Below are positions 43,767 through 52,354 of a DNA stretch of 64,000 bases, piece after piece (the first letter of the stretch is position 1; the number at the start of each line of letters is the position of its first letter). Both the position numbers and the translations under genes were made by a program. Origin of the DNA: Streptomyces sp. NBC_01716 (GTDB lineage Bacteria > Actinomycetota > Actinomycetes > Streptomycetales > Streptomycetaceae); NCBI RefSeq assembly GCF_036248275.1, contig NZ_CP109181.1:3348001-3412000 (forward strand). Reading direction: 5' to 3'. A model generated the notes under the pieces. That model was not told the DNA's origin, searched no databases, and saw only the letters and a program-made list of their open reading frames with translations.

Positions 43767-43976
43767 TCAGAAGGAGCCGAACTGCCCTGCCTTGACGCCC
43801 GCGACGAACGAAGCGAAGGAGCCGGTGGTGAAGTCGAGGACCGGGCCGGCCACGGACTTGGAGTCACGGACGGGGACGATGCCGCGGGTCGCGGCGAGAT
43901 TGGCGGCGACCTCGACGCATGCGCCGCCGTTGTTGCTGTACGAGGACTTGAACCAACGCGGGGTCTCGGTGCTCAC
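43767..43976 (-). CDS. DUF397 domain protein
   Basis: 69 residues that match DUF397 almost end to end: WFKSSYSNNGGACVEVAANLA, then VPVRDSKSVAGPVLDFTTGSFASFVAGVKAGQF. These small proteins are encoded right after DUF5753 XRE regulators in Streptomyces and are thought to partner them, in a toxin-antitoxin-like or BldB/WhiJ-like manner. The GTG start overlaps the stop of the regulator remnant (GTGA). This copy is intact although its partner gene has lost the HTH. Confidence 0.9.
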   Translation of the reverse strand: MSTETPRWFKSSYSNNGGACVEVAANLAATRGIVPVRDSKSVAGPVLDFTTGSFASFVAGVKAGQFGSF

Positions 43977-44585
43977 GGGGTGCCCTTTCGTACCTCATTG
44001 ATCATGGCCACGGATGCAGCTTGTGACAGCGCTTCGGCCTGTAGTTGATGGTAGGCCGTCAGCATGGGCAGCACGAACGTACTTTCCCGTTCAAGATGCC
44101 CTCGTTGAGCCGACTCGGCGTACGACATCAGCGAGCGATCCGGCATCGTCAGAATGTACAGCGGCAGATCGAAGGGACGGCGGGCACCCATGTCGAAGGG
44201 GGCGACTTGGAGGACGGTGTTCGGCAACGCGGCGAACTCCACCAAGAGCTTCAACTGAGCGTCCATGACCCCGGGTTCCCCGATGGGCCGACGGATGCAG
44301 CTTTCGTCCAGCATCACGAACACCATCGGCCGATTTTTTCTGGCGAGCGAAGCTTGTCGCTCCGCAACGAGCGCGACCCGCTCAAGCGCCTGGTCTGCGG
44401 TGATCGCTCCCCGTTTGACGGCACTGTCGGCAAGTACGTCCGCGTACTCCGGAGTCTGGAGCAAACCGGGGATGACTCCTACCTCGTACAACCGGATCTC
44501 AGCCGCTCGGCCTTCATGCCCCACGTACTCCGGGAAGCCTTCCAACAACGACCCCTGTCGGATGTCGCGCCATTCGCGCTCGACC
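43973..44585 (-). pseudogene. DUF5753 XRE regulator, N-terminal HTH deleted
   Basis: From REWRDIRQGSLLEGFPEYVGHE to the end (LTAYHQLQAEALSQAASVAMINEVRKGTP) this is a normal DUF5753 ligand domain, including EIRLYEVGVIPGLLQTPEYA and PLYILTMPDRSLMSYAES. In intact members an HTH of about 70 residues precedes it. Here homology stops at about 44585 and the same bases then read as a different gene on the other strand. The remaining frame has no plausible start, so the regulator is probably dead. Confidence 0.72.
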
Positions 44586-45061
44586 GCCACGGAAACCTCT
44601 GGATCCGCATGCAGGAACCCACCGAACCCGGCCGTGTCCGCTACGACTCCCTGCACCCCGCCCGCCAACGCGCCTGCATGGAACAACTCCTCTGCCAGAT
44701 CTGCGCCCAGCCCGCCGACCGTAACAAACACGGCTGGCTCTTCATCGACTGGCGCCGCCCGGACTCACCCCCCACCTGGCCCGAGAAATCCATCACCGCC
44801 ATGCCACCCCTCTGCACCGAGCACGTCCAACTCTCCCTGCGCCAATGCCCCTTCCTCCGCCACACCGAACACGCCGTACTACGCGTACGCAAACCCCACC
44901 TCCACGGAATCTCCGGCACCCTCTACCGCCTCACCCAACACGGCTGGCACACCTCCGAACGCGACACACTCACCCCCTACAACAAACCCCAACACCCCGG
45001 CATGCTCGCCACCCGCCTCCACCGCCAACTACGCCACGTCACCGTTGTAGAGACCCCTTGA
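44570..45061 (+). pseudogene. Conserved zinc-finger-like hypothetical, 5' end deleted
   Basis: The frame reads FALDRHGNLWIRMQEPTEPG, then RYDSLHPARQRACMEQLLCQICAQPADRNKHGW with a Cys cluster, and PPLCTEHVQLSLRQCPFLRH. This is a conserved Streptomyces protein type usually found near DUF397/DUF5753 genes. The part before about residue FALDRHG is missing: upstream bases are the antisense of the DUF5753 remnant. The reading frame stays formally open leftward, but without homology. The gene ends at TGA 45061. Confidence 0.65.
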
Positions 45062-45070
45062 GGAAGGCAC

Positions 45071-45919
45071 TCATTCGCCAGGGAGTCGCCGCGGTGGCAA
45101 CCACTCCGAGTTGGTGGGCACGCCCGTGGTGATCCCTCCGCTGCCGATGGAGGGCACCGCGATACGGGTACCGCCGAAGAAGGCCGAGAGAAGGGCAACA
45201 GCGGCCACTCCGGCCAGGACTGTTGCTCCCCGGTGGACCGACAGCGGCCGATTGACTCGGTGAACACCTGGTCGGCCATGGCAATCGCCGCAGGACGTAC
45301 GTGTCCTTCGGCGATGTCGAAGCCGCGGTCGCCCCACCGGGTCCGGCGCAGCCCGAACTCGTAGAACTCCTCGGGTGCCTTCATCCAGGGGTGGGCAGAC
45401 TCGTTCAGGCGCGCGGCCATGCGGGTCAGCTCCGGCAGGTACTTGCGGTGCTCGGGCCATACGCACACCTGCGGCGCACTTTCATCGGCACGGTCGCACA
45501 CCGGGCCGACCGCCGAGGCCGGGCGATCCTCGCGCAGGTCGCCGGCGGCCGGCACTGCGAGCAGCCCGGCGAGTGACGCGGCTGCCGCGCCGATGACGAC
45601 GAGGCGGATGAGCGGTGGGGTTCCCCAGCGGGGCATCCGGCGTTCGGCACCCCTGCGCAGCGGCGGTGCCGCCACCGCCAGCACAGCGAGCACCAAGGCG
45701 AACAGCAGACGTATGGCGACCGGGAGTTGGTGCGGTTGTTGGTCCGGCGGCCCCGCGAGGACGTTGAACTTGAAGGGGAGCGCCAGCATGCTGATGAAGC
45801 AGCCCAACGCACAGACGATGGGACCGTCCAAAAAGAACCGCGAGATCCACGGCGATCATCACCGGAAAGGCGATCAGTAGCGGGGAGCGCCGCAGTTCGA
45901 TGCGGTAGGCGTTCAGCAC
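45071..45919 (-). pseudogene. ABC transporter permease, frameshifted
   Basis: The natural start is GTG 45919: VLNAYRIELRRSPLLIAFPVMIAVDLAVLFG. The coding then shifts frame at about 45835 and continues as IVCALGCFISMLALPF, AIRLLFALVLAVLAVAAPPLRR, RLVVIGAAAASLAGLLAVPAAG and VCVWPEHRKYLPELTRMAARLNE. A second shift near 45245 moves it to VHRGATVLAGVAAVALLSAFFGG and the stop at about 45071. The VCVWPEH segment is typical of Streptomyces ABC-2-type permease-like proteins. At least two frameshifts make it a pseudogene unless these are sequencing errors. Confidence 0.7.
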
Positions 45920-46285
45920 GCGGCTCCCTCGCTCGGTCGGCGGTCACCGAGAACCGTCATGTAGCCCCTCTCCAGGGGACCGTCGCTCAGCACAAGCACG
46001 GTGTCGCAGGCAGCGCCCACGTCCTCCACCAGGTGGGTACTGAGCACGATGGCAGCCCCCGCCCGCGCGGCGGAGCATGCCGCCGGGCAGCGACTTCATA
46101 CGGTCCCGGGCCCGATCGGCAAGACCGACGGCGGCAAGGGCCTCCCGGGTTGCGGACTCGGCCTCTTTGGAGGGAACTTCACGTAACCAGGCGCAGTAGC
46201 GGACGAAATCGCTGACGGAGAAGGCCGGGTAGTAGCCGAAGTCCTGCGGGAGATAACCGATGCGAGGACGGGCTCGGTGGCGCCC
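45913..46285 (-). pseudogene. ABC transporter ATP-binding protein, remnant
   Basis: RIGYLPQDFGYYPAFSVSDFVRYCAWLREVP (Q-loop region) and SLPGGMLRRAG (signature-like) are visible, followed after a deletion and frame change by IVLSTHLVEDVGAACDTVLVLSDGP, the H-loop end. Walker A and the first 60 or so residues are missing, and Walker B is lost in the internal deletion. The stop lies against the permease start, as in an intact operon. The left joint with unrelated DNA is at about 46285. Confidence 0.7.
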
Positions 46286-46388
46286 CGGCACCGCGGGCTT
46301 TAACTGGTGCTGTGACCGGGATGGTCCACCGTGATCGGAAGGCGGCTCGCGGGACAAGCGCACGCGCAACGGCTGGTATTACTGGGGT

Positions 46389-46766
46389 ATGCAGGAAGAG
46401 ACGGCACGCTCCGCGATCGACACGTTCATCTCCGCGTTCAACGCCTCGGACGACAGCTATGTGACTGCCCTGCTCTCCCAGGCCCTGACCTCAGACGTGG
46501 TCTTCTGGGGGCCGTTGGGTCGCAGCGAAGGAGTCGCGGCGGTCGAGCGGTTCGTGCTGGACATCCGGCGCCACCCGGCGGGGACCGGCACGATGGTGCG
46601 CTGCTCAGCGGTGGACATGCCTGACGAGTGGGCCCGGTACCAGTGGGTCTTCACCACGCCGGACGGCGGCCCCCGCCTGGCGGGAACGGACGTCGTCCAT
46701 CTGCGGCGCGGCCTCATCGACCAGGTCATCGTCTTCGCGGGGGAGATCGAACCGTCCGCCTCCTGA
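46389..46766 (+). CDS. Nuclear transport factor 2/SnoaL-like family protein
   Basis: 125 residues of alpha+beta barrel (NTF2-like) type: an N-terminal helix pair (ARSAIDTFISAFNASDDSYVTALLSQ), then strands with DVVFWGPLGRSEGVAAVERFV, ARYQWVFTTPDGGPRLAGTDVVHLRRGLIDQVIVFAGE. Members are small isomerases, dehydratases or binding proteins, and the role here cannot be read from sequence. It starts at ATG 46389 in the plus direction, alone, after the ABC remnants. Confidence 0.82.
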   Translation: MQEETARSAIDTFISAFNASDDSYVTALLSQALTSDVVFWGPLGRSEGVAAVERFVLDIRRHPAGTGTMVRCSAVDMPDEWARYQWVFTTPDGGPRLAGTDVVHLRRGLIDQVIVFAGEIEPSAS

Positions 46767-46960
46767 GTCGTCCTTCTGGTGGTTCGGCTCAAGGCGGTGA
46801 CCAGGTGGTGTGGGTTTCCCTGTAAGGGCTGCTCGGCGCCGGGGGTGCCTCCTTCGCACCCGAGTCCACACAAGGCAGCACCTCGCGAACCACACTTGCG
46901 TCTGACGCCATGGCGAGCGTGCGTGCCAGGGGTCGCGAGCCCGGCAAGATCGGCAAGACC

Positions 46961-48022
46961 CTACGACGTCCGCTCCTTCTCGCGCAGCGCCTGCTCCACC
47001 GCGTCCTGGACGCGGGCGTCCTCGCGGGCCCTGCGGCGGGTGCGGGTGCGGCGGCGGAGGAGGAACGAGGCGACGGCCGCAGCGATCAGGAGGATGATCA
47101 ACAGCAGCAGCGTCCACGGGACGGCCCAGCCGTGAGCCGTCGACTCGGTCGGCTTCAGTGCCGTGGTGGAGCCCGCTGCGTCCGTGAGCAGGGGGGTGAG
47201 CGTCGCTGTCGCGGAGAGGGTGACCCCGGGGGTCACTCCGTGGACGGGGACCTTCACCTTCCAGCTCTCGCCCGGCAGGAGTTCCGGTGGTGCGGCGATG
47301 TCGCCCGCCTTGGCGCGCAGCCAGCCGAACGGGCCCGCGACCGAGACCGATTGGCGGGCCGAGAGCAGGGCGTTGCCCGTGTTGTGGATCGTGTACGTGA
47401 CCGTGGCGTCGCCCTTGGCGAACGGGTTGAGCGAGCCCGCGTAGTCCACGTCCAGGTTCTCGATCGAGAGCTTCGGCTTGAGCTCGCCGCTGACCCGGAG
47501 CTTGACCCGGATGCCCAGGCGCCGGTCGACGTTGATGCCCTCGGCGTCGTCGGCCTGCTTCAGGGAGGTGAGGACGCCGCCCACGTAGTCGCCGGGCGTG
47601 GCGTTGGCCGGGACGCGCACCGTGAAAGGGACTTCGGCGGACTTGCCGGGCTTGATCACGAGGCTGTCGCGGGCAGCGTGTGCCCAGGCACCGACGCCGA
47701 GGGACTTCTTGTCGCCCGTGAGCAGGTCGAGTTGGCCGGTGTCGGTGGTGAAGCCGTCGGCGGCGTACACGGTGAGTTCGAGCGGGGACTCGCTGCGGTT
47801 GGCGACGACCATGGCGTCCTTGATCTCGCCGCCGGGGTTGACGGTGTAGCTGTAGCTGGAGCGGTCGTCGCCGTACCCGTTCGCGGCCGTCCTGACCGTC
47901 CAGGTGACGTCGCCGTCGGCGGCACGGGCGGGCCCGGCGCACAGGCCGGCCGTCGCGAGGGCCATGAGCGCGATGAGCAGGAGGAGGGGGCCGGGCTTCC
48001 GGCGCGTTGCGGGCGTGAGCAT
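46961..48022 (-). CDS. DUF916 (WxL-locus) membrane protein
   Basis: 353 residues with signal peptide (KPGPLLLLIALMALATAGLCAGPARA). Two immunoglobulin-like extracellular domains follow: YTVNPGGEIKDAMVVANRSESPLELTVYAADG and VPFTVRVPANATPGDYVGGV, then a second with YTIHNTGNALLSARQSVSV. One transmembrane helix (WTLLLLIILLIAAAVASFLL) and a basic cytoplasmic tail end the protein. This is the DUF916/DUF3324 plan of WxL loci, whose products bind peptidoglycan and partner WxL-domain proteins. The neighbour upstream ends in a WxL-like domain, so the two probably form a surface complex. Confidence 0.88.
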   Translation of the reverse strand: MLTPATRRKPGPLLLLIALMALATAGLCAGPARAADGDVTWTVRTAANGYGDDRSSYSYTVNPGGEIKDAMVVANRSESPLELTVYAADGFTTDTGQLDLLTGDKKSLGVGAWAHAARDSLVIKPGKSAEVPFTVRVPANATPGDYVGGVLTSLKQADDAEGINVDRRLGIRVKLRVSGELKPKLSIENLDVDYAGSLNPFAKGDATVTYTIHNTGNALLSARQSVSVAGPFGWLRAKAGDIAAPPELLPGESWKVKVPVHGVTPGVTLSATATLTPLLTDAAGSTTALKPTESTAHGWAVPWTLLLLIILLIAAAVASFLLRRRTRTRRRAREDARVQDAVEQALREKERTS

Positions 48023-48111
48023 GATGGGTTTCCTCTGGCACGGGAGGCTCTGGAACGGGAGGCGGGGCAGACCGCCCGAAGGCGCCTGCCCCGCCAGTGG
48101 AGCGGGTCGGA

Positions 48112-50088
48112 TCAGCTGCTCAGAGCGGTGATCGTGAGAGTGGCGCGGTAGCCACCCTTCGCGACGCTGTCCGGGATCTTCAGACCCAGGTCGGCGCCGA
48201 GCTTGGCCGTGCCCCGTGCGTGGCCCTGGTCGGCGGAGCCGAGGCCGCGTGAGACGGAGAGACCCTCGCCCTGGTCGTCGTAGCGGGAGGCGACCTTGAC
48301 GCCCGCCTTCGACCCCGCGCCGTTCACGAGCACGCGCGGCGTCCAGCCGAGGTAGGAGCCGGAGAACGTCTTGCCGGCGTCCTTGAAGTCACTCACGTTG
48401 GCCGAGATCGACCAGGGGGCGAGCGAACGGCGGCTGTCCGAGACGGCGATCGGGTTGATCTTGCCCGCCGCCTCGAAGTGGGTGCCGCCGGTCTCCTTGG
48501 CGGTGCCGAGGTCCACCAGGCCGTTGTAGCCGTCGATCGTCCAGCCGAACTCGCCCGGGGCGACGTTCGGGACGTCGACCTGGAGGTCCTGGCCGTCACC
48601 GTGGTACGGGTGCACCGTCACCTTGTCCACGAGGGAGCCGACCGGCTGGCCCTCAGCGGTGTTGTTGCACCAACTGCCCTTCTCGACGGCGGCGTTCGGA
48701 GCGGCACAGGTGCCACTGCGGACGTTCTCGACGACGAGCTTGTCGTTGCGCACCTGGACCTTGACGTAGGTGCGGACGTGCTCCTGGTTCTGGACCGAGT
48801 TGTACCAGTAGCTGTCCGGGTTCAGCGGGTCCGGGCCGTTGCCTGCGCCGCTCGTGCCGCTGCTGTCCGGCTTGGTGATGTCGTAGTACTTCGAGCCCGA
48901 GGCGGAGTTGCCCGTCACGTACAGGACACCGCCGGGACCGGCGTACACGTCGGAGGCACCGGGCTGCTCGGCCGGGTCCGCCTTCTCGCCGTTCTTGATC
49001 AGGTAACTGCGCGAATAGCTGTGGTCGTGTCCCTGGAGCACCAGGTCGACGCCGAGCTTGGAGAACGCGGTCGGGAAGTCCGTACGGCGGATCTTGTTGT
49101 CGCCGTCCTTGGCGTGGGAGGCCGGCGAGTAGATCGCGTGGTGGTAGGTGAGCACCTTCCACTTGGCCTCGGCGCCGTGCTTGTTGATGATGTCGGTGAC
49201 GTACGCGAGGTGCGCCGCGTCGCCGCCGCCGCCCTGGGAGGTGGCGTAGCTGTTGCTGTTGAGGTCGATGAACAGCACATCCTTGTAGATGTACCAGTAG
49301 TCACCGCCCGAGGTGTTGGACGCCGGGTTGCCGTTGGAGTACAGCGGGGCCGAGCGGTCCGTGTTCGGGGTGGAGAAGTGCTGCTCGTACGCCTTGCCGC
49401 CGACGTCGTGGTTGCCGATGGTGGCGGCCCAGGGGTACTGGCGCAGCTTGTCGGGGGCCAGGAAGGAGTTCCACTGGGACTCGTTGTTCGCGGTCTCGAC
49501 CTGGTCACCGCCCGACACCAGGAGTTCGGCGTCCGGGTTGGCCGCGAGCGACACGTCCACGGTGTCCTGCCAGCCGGCCTGGTCCTTGGCGAGGTCGCCG
49601 GACGAGCCGATCTGCGGGTCGCCGTAGAACAGGAAGTCGTACTCGCCCTCGAAGTCCTGCGTCTTGAAGGCGTACGCCTTCGACCAGTTGCCCTCGGTGC
49701 CGACGCGGTAGGAGTACTGGGTGTGCTCCTTCAGGCCGGTGATCGTGGCGTGGCGGTTGAAGCCGCCGCTCGTGGCGATGTTCGCCGCACCGATGGCGTC
49801 GAAGGTGGCGGCGCCGGCCGGGAACTCGCCGTCGGCCAGCTCCGCGGTCGGGGCGACCTGGAGCTTCTGCGCGGTGTCGGCGGAGGAGTACCAAGTCACC
49901 GTGCGCTGCGACTCGTTGGCGCCGACGCCGAGGATGATGCCGGTGAGCGTCGCGGGCTCGGCCGCACCGGCGGGGGTCGTCATGCCGCCGCCGAGGGCGA
50001 CGGCCAGGCCCAGGAATGCCGCGGCGGCCCCGGTGGCCACACGGCGTCGCACGGGCCGGGAGGCCCGCGAGGAAGGTCTGAGTGTCAT
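48112..50088 (-). CDS. Secreted purple-acid-phosphatase-like metallophosphoesterase with WxL-like C terminus
   Basis: 658 residues. A Tat-like signal peptide (RRRVATGAAAAFLGLAVALGGG) is followed by a fibronectin-like N domain (VTWYSSADTAQKLQVAP, YSYRVGTEGNWSKAYAF). The phosphoesterase core has FYGDPQIG, LLVSGGDQVE, TIGNHDVGG, VLTYHHAIYSP and LQGHDHSYSRS, giving all metal ligands. After about residue 500 the chain changes character: WTIDGYNGLVDLG, SLAPWSISANVSDFKDAGKTFSG, YLGWTPRVL, and a final TAKLGADLGLKIPDSVAKGGYRATLTIT, a WxL-like domain that binds the cell wall. The gap to the DUF916 gene is 89 bp in the same direction. It would release phosphate at the cell surface. Confidence 0.9.
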   Translation of the reverse strand: MTLRPSSRASRPVRRRVATGAAAAFLGLAVALGGGMTTPAGAAEPATLTGIILGVGANESQRTVTWYSSADTAQKLQVAPTAELADGEFPAGAATFDAIGAANIATSGGFNRHATITGLKEHTQYSYRVGTEGNWSKAYAFKTQDFEGEYDFLFYGDPQIGSSGDLAKDQAGWQDTVDVSLAANPDAELLVSGGDQVETANNESQWNSFLAPDKLRQYPWAATIGNHDVGGKAYEQHFSTPNTDRSAPLYSNGNPASNTSGGDYWYIYKDVLFIDLNSNSYATSQGGGGDAAHLAYVTDIINKHGAEAKWKVLTYHHAIYSPASHAKDGDNKIRRTDFPTAFSKLGVDLVLQGHDHSYSRSYLIKNGEKADPAEQPGASDVYAGPGGVLYVTGNSASGSKYYDITKPDSSGTSGAGNGPDPLNPDSYWYNSVQNQEHVRTYVKVQVRNDKLVVENVRSGTCAAPNAAVEKGSWCNNTAEGQPVGSLVDKVTVHPYHGDGQDLQVDVPNVAPGEFGWTIDGYNGLVDLGTAKETGGTHFEAAGKINPIAVSDSRRSLAPWSISANVSDFKDAGKTFSGSYLGWTPRVLVNGAGSKAGVKVASRYDDQGEGLSVSRGLGSADQGHARGTAKLGADLGLKIPDSVAKGGYRATLTITALSS

Positions 50089-50238
50089 TAGTTTACGTTC
50101 CTTTTACCCACATGGGTGGATGTATTGGGCATCCACAACGTCGCCGCCGTTGGTGAACCTTGGACGACCGCGGCTAGCGGGTCAGTTGAACTTCTGGACC
50201 TCTCACAACCCCCATCACCGTGCGAGTCACCGTCCGAG

Positions 50239-51480
50239 TCACAGCCCGAACAGCCGTTGCGTGAACCAGACCAGCCCCATGACGCACACACCCGCGGAGA
50301 TCACCCCGGTCACCCAGAGGCCGGTCATCGGCGCCCGGCGCCGCAGCACGGCCAGCAGCGGGAAGACGAGGGCGATGATCGCCAACTGCACTGCCTCGAT
50401 ACCGACGTTGAACACCAGGAGCGACCAGAGCAGGGTCCATGAGAACGCCTCGTCGATGCCGAGCGCACCCGCGAAGCCCAGGCCGTGCACGAGGCCGAAG
50501 CAGAACACGACGGCGAGGCGCAGCCGGCCCGCACGGTCCAGACCGAGGCGACCGCGTCCTGCGGCAAGAGCGCCGAGTTCGCCGAGTTCATCGAGTTCGC
50601 CGGCGTGACCGCCCCGCCGCCCGATCCGCCAGAGGTACCAGCCGGCCACCACCGCGATCGACAGCGCGATCACGGGCTCCACGACACTCGACGGCACATC
50701 GACCAGACCGAGCGCGGCGAGCATGAACGTCACCGAGTGCGCGAGAGTGAAGCTGGTCGCGGCGAGCACGATCTCGCGCAGCCGCCGGGACCCGGCGATC
50801 AGCGCCAGCAGGAACAGGATGTGATCGATCCCGCCCAGCAGATGCTCGGCGCCCAGCCGGAAGAACTCCCAGAACCGCTCGTACCACGCCTGCCCCAGGG
50901 AGAACGAGGGATGAGCGGCGTCGAGCGCGGCGCTGCCCGACCGGCCGCCGATCTCGTACGTGACGATCGTCTTGGTGCCGGTGACATAGGTCTCGGCGTC
51001 GGGGAACAACTCGCTGCGTATCCCGCGGTCGTCGCCCTCCCCGGGACAGTCCCAGTCCAGCCGCAGTTCGGCGTACGGCACGCCCTCCTGCCGGCCCATC
51101 GTGAAGTCGCCGACCCGGGTCGGCGTGCATGCACCGCCGTCCGAGGTGACCGAGAAGCGCTTCGTGACATACGAAACGGCCGACTCCGCATGGGTGTTGA
51201 GCGCGGCGGCCTGAGCGCCGGTGTCACCGTCCTCGAACGCCGCGTTGCCCGTACGGAAGAGGGGGTCGTCCCCCTCGGTGTCGGCGGCGGACACGACGAA
51301 CAGGTCGTACTCAAGCTTCAGTTCGGTGCGTATATGACCCTCTTCGCCCGACGTGACGTCGGCGTAGACGGTGGAGGTGAATCCGTGGGCCTGCGCCGAC
51401 GGGGCGAGGCCGCCGAGGCTCAGGAGAGCGATCACCGCGGCGGTGACCCCGACGAGGGCGCGGCGGAGGTGTCTTGACAT
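50239..51480 (-). CDS. HupE/UreJ-family membrane protein with large extracellular domain
   Basis: 413 residues. A signal peptide (VTAAVIALLSLGGLAPSAQAHG) precedes about 180 residues of extracellular beta-rich sequence with one Cys pair (GGACTP, DWDCPG). About seven helices follow. The first contains HLLGGIDHILFLLALIAG, the HxxxD motif that marks HupE/UreJ proteins as metal (nickel or cobalt) permeases, and FTLAHSVTFMLAALG and FGLVHGLGFAGALG add further His. The transported ion is not established for this long-form group. ATG 51480 has AAGGAG upstream. It may be co-transcribed with the phosphoesterase gene downstream after 150 bp. Confidence 0.85.
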   Translation of the reverse strand: MSRHLRRALVGVTAAVIALLSLGGLAPSAQAHGFTSTVYADVTSGEEGHIRTELKLEYDLFVVSAADTEGDDPLFRTGNAAFEDGDTGAQAAALNTHAESAVSYVTKRFSVTSDGGACTPTRVGDFTMGRQEGVPYAELRLDWDCPGEGDDRGIRSELFPDAETYVTGTKTIVTYEIGGRSGSAALDAAHPSFSLGQAWYERFWEFFRLGAEHLLGGIDHILFLLALIAGSRRLREIVLAATSFTLAHSVTFMLAALGLVDVPSSVVEPVIALSIAVVAGWYLWRIGRRGGHAGELDELGELGALAAGRGRLGLDRAGRLRLAVVFCFGLVHGLGFAGALGIDEAFSWTLLWSLLVFNVGIEAVQLAIIALVFPLLAVLRRRAPMTGLWVTGVISAGVCVMGLVWFTQRLFGL

Positions 51481-51658
51481 GTGACTGGCTCCTTCAGGTT
51501 GCCAGTGCACGGTGGACGTCATGGATGAACACGGACCGGCCGGTCGGCGAAGACCGGAAAAACAAGCGCGATGACGACACCTGCTGATGAAGGAGTCAGA
51601 AGACGGGATAGCAGGATGTAGGCGAACCGTCCGCCATCTCTCTCGGAGGAAGATCGCC

Positions 51659-52330
51659 TTGCGCCCCCCGCTTCGGGCCGTCGCCGCGCTGGCCGCGACA
51701 GCCGCGCTGGTCACCGGATGCAGCTCCGGCGACGACTGGTCCCAACCGCGCCCCGAGCCCACCCCCGTCGGCACTCTCGGCCAGGGGTTCACCGGCCCCG
51801 CCGCCTCACTCGCCCCCGAGGCGACCGCGACACCGCGGCCCGGGTCCTGGGACGGGGTCCATCCCCCGGAGGACTACCGCGTGGTGCTCCTCACCACGGG
51901 TGACGACCGTCCGGCCAAGGCCCTCGTGACGGCGGTCCGGGAGTGGGGCGAGGAGGAGGACGTCGACCTCAGAACGGTCGTCGCGGACAACCCGCACGAC
52001 CTCATACCGAGCATCACCGAAGCGATGGAGATGCACCCGGACCTCGTCATCAGCGCGGGCAACGACCTCATCGACCCCCTCGCGACGGTCACCCCCAACC
52101 ACCTGTCGCAGCATTTCCTCGTCGTGGGGGCGGAGCTGGCCGAGCCCACCGGCAACGTCACGGCGGTCGACTGGACGGGCGCGTCGTTCCGCGGCGAGGG
52201 GCTCGGCGCGTCATCGGCGTACGACCCCGCCTCGTTCACCGCCGAGCGCTGCGCGGCGGCCGTCAGGGCGGGCGTCGCGGCTGTGCTGGGCGGCCTGACG
52301 GGGATCGTGATCTGGCTCGACAAGGTCTAG
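51659..52330 (+). CDS. Lipoprotein with substrate-binding (BMP-like) fold
   Basis: 223 residues. Start TTG 51659 has GGAGGA eight bases upstream and directly begins a lipoprotein signal (LRAVAALAATAALVTGCSSG, lipobox Cys at about residue 21). After a Pro/Thr-rich linker come YRVVLLTTGDDRPAKALVTAVREWG, DLRTVVADNPHDLIPSITEAMEMHPDLVISAGNDLIDPL and VTAVDWTGASFRG. This looks like half of a periplasmic-binding-protein/BMP fold. It ends with a hydrophobic stretch (AGVAAVLGGLTGIVIWL). The ligand is unknown. It is divergent from the HupE-like gene. Confidence 0.75.
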   Translation: MRPPLRAVAALAATAALVTGCSSGDDWSQPRPEPTPVGTLGQGFTGPAASLAPEATATPRPGSWDGVHPPEDYRVVLLTTGDDRPAKALVTAVREWGEEEDVDLRTVVADNPHDLIPSITEAMEMHPDLVISAGNDLIDPLATVTPNHLSQHFLVVGAELAEPTGNVTAVDWTGASFRGEGLGASSAYDPASFTAERCAAAVRAGVAAVLGGLTGIVIWLDKV

Positions 52331-52354
52331 TACGGCGCCGCGGGGCGTACGCGG

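Noticed and set aside
50205-50250. Short direct repeats CCGTGCGAGTCA/CCGTCCGAGTCA downstream of the HupE-like gene
   Set aside because: Only two and a half imperfect copies that overlap the gene end; too weak to call an element.
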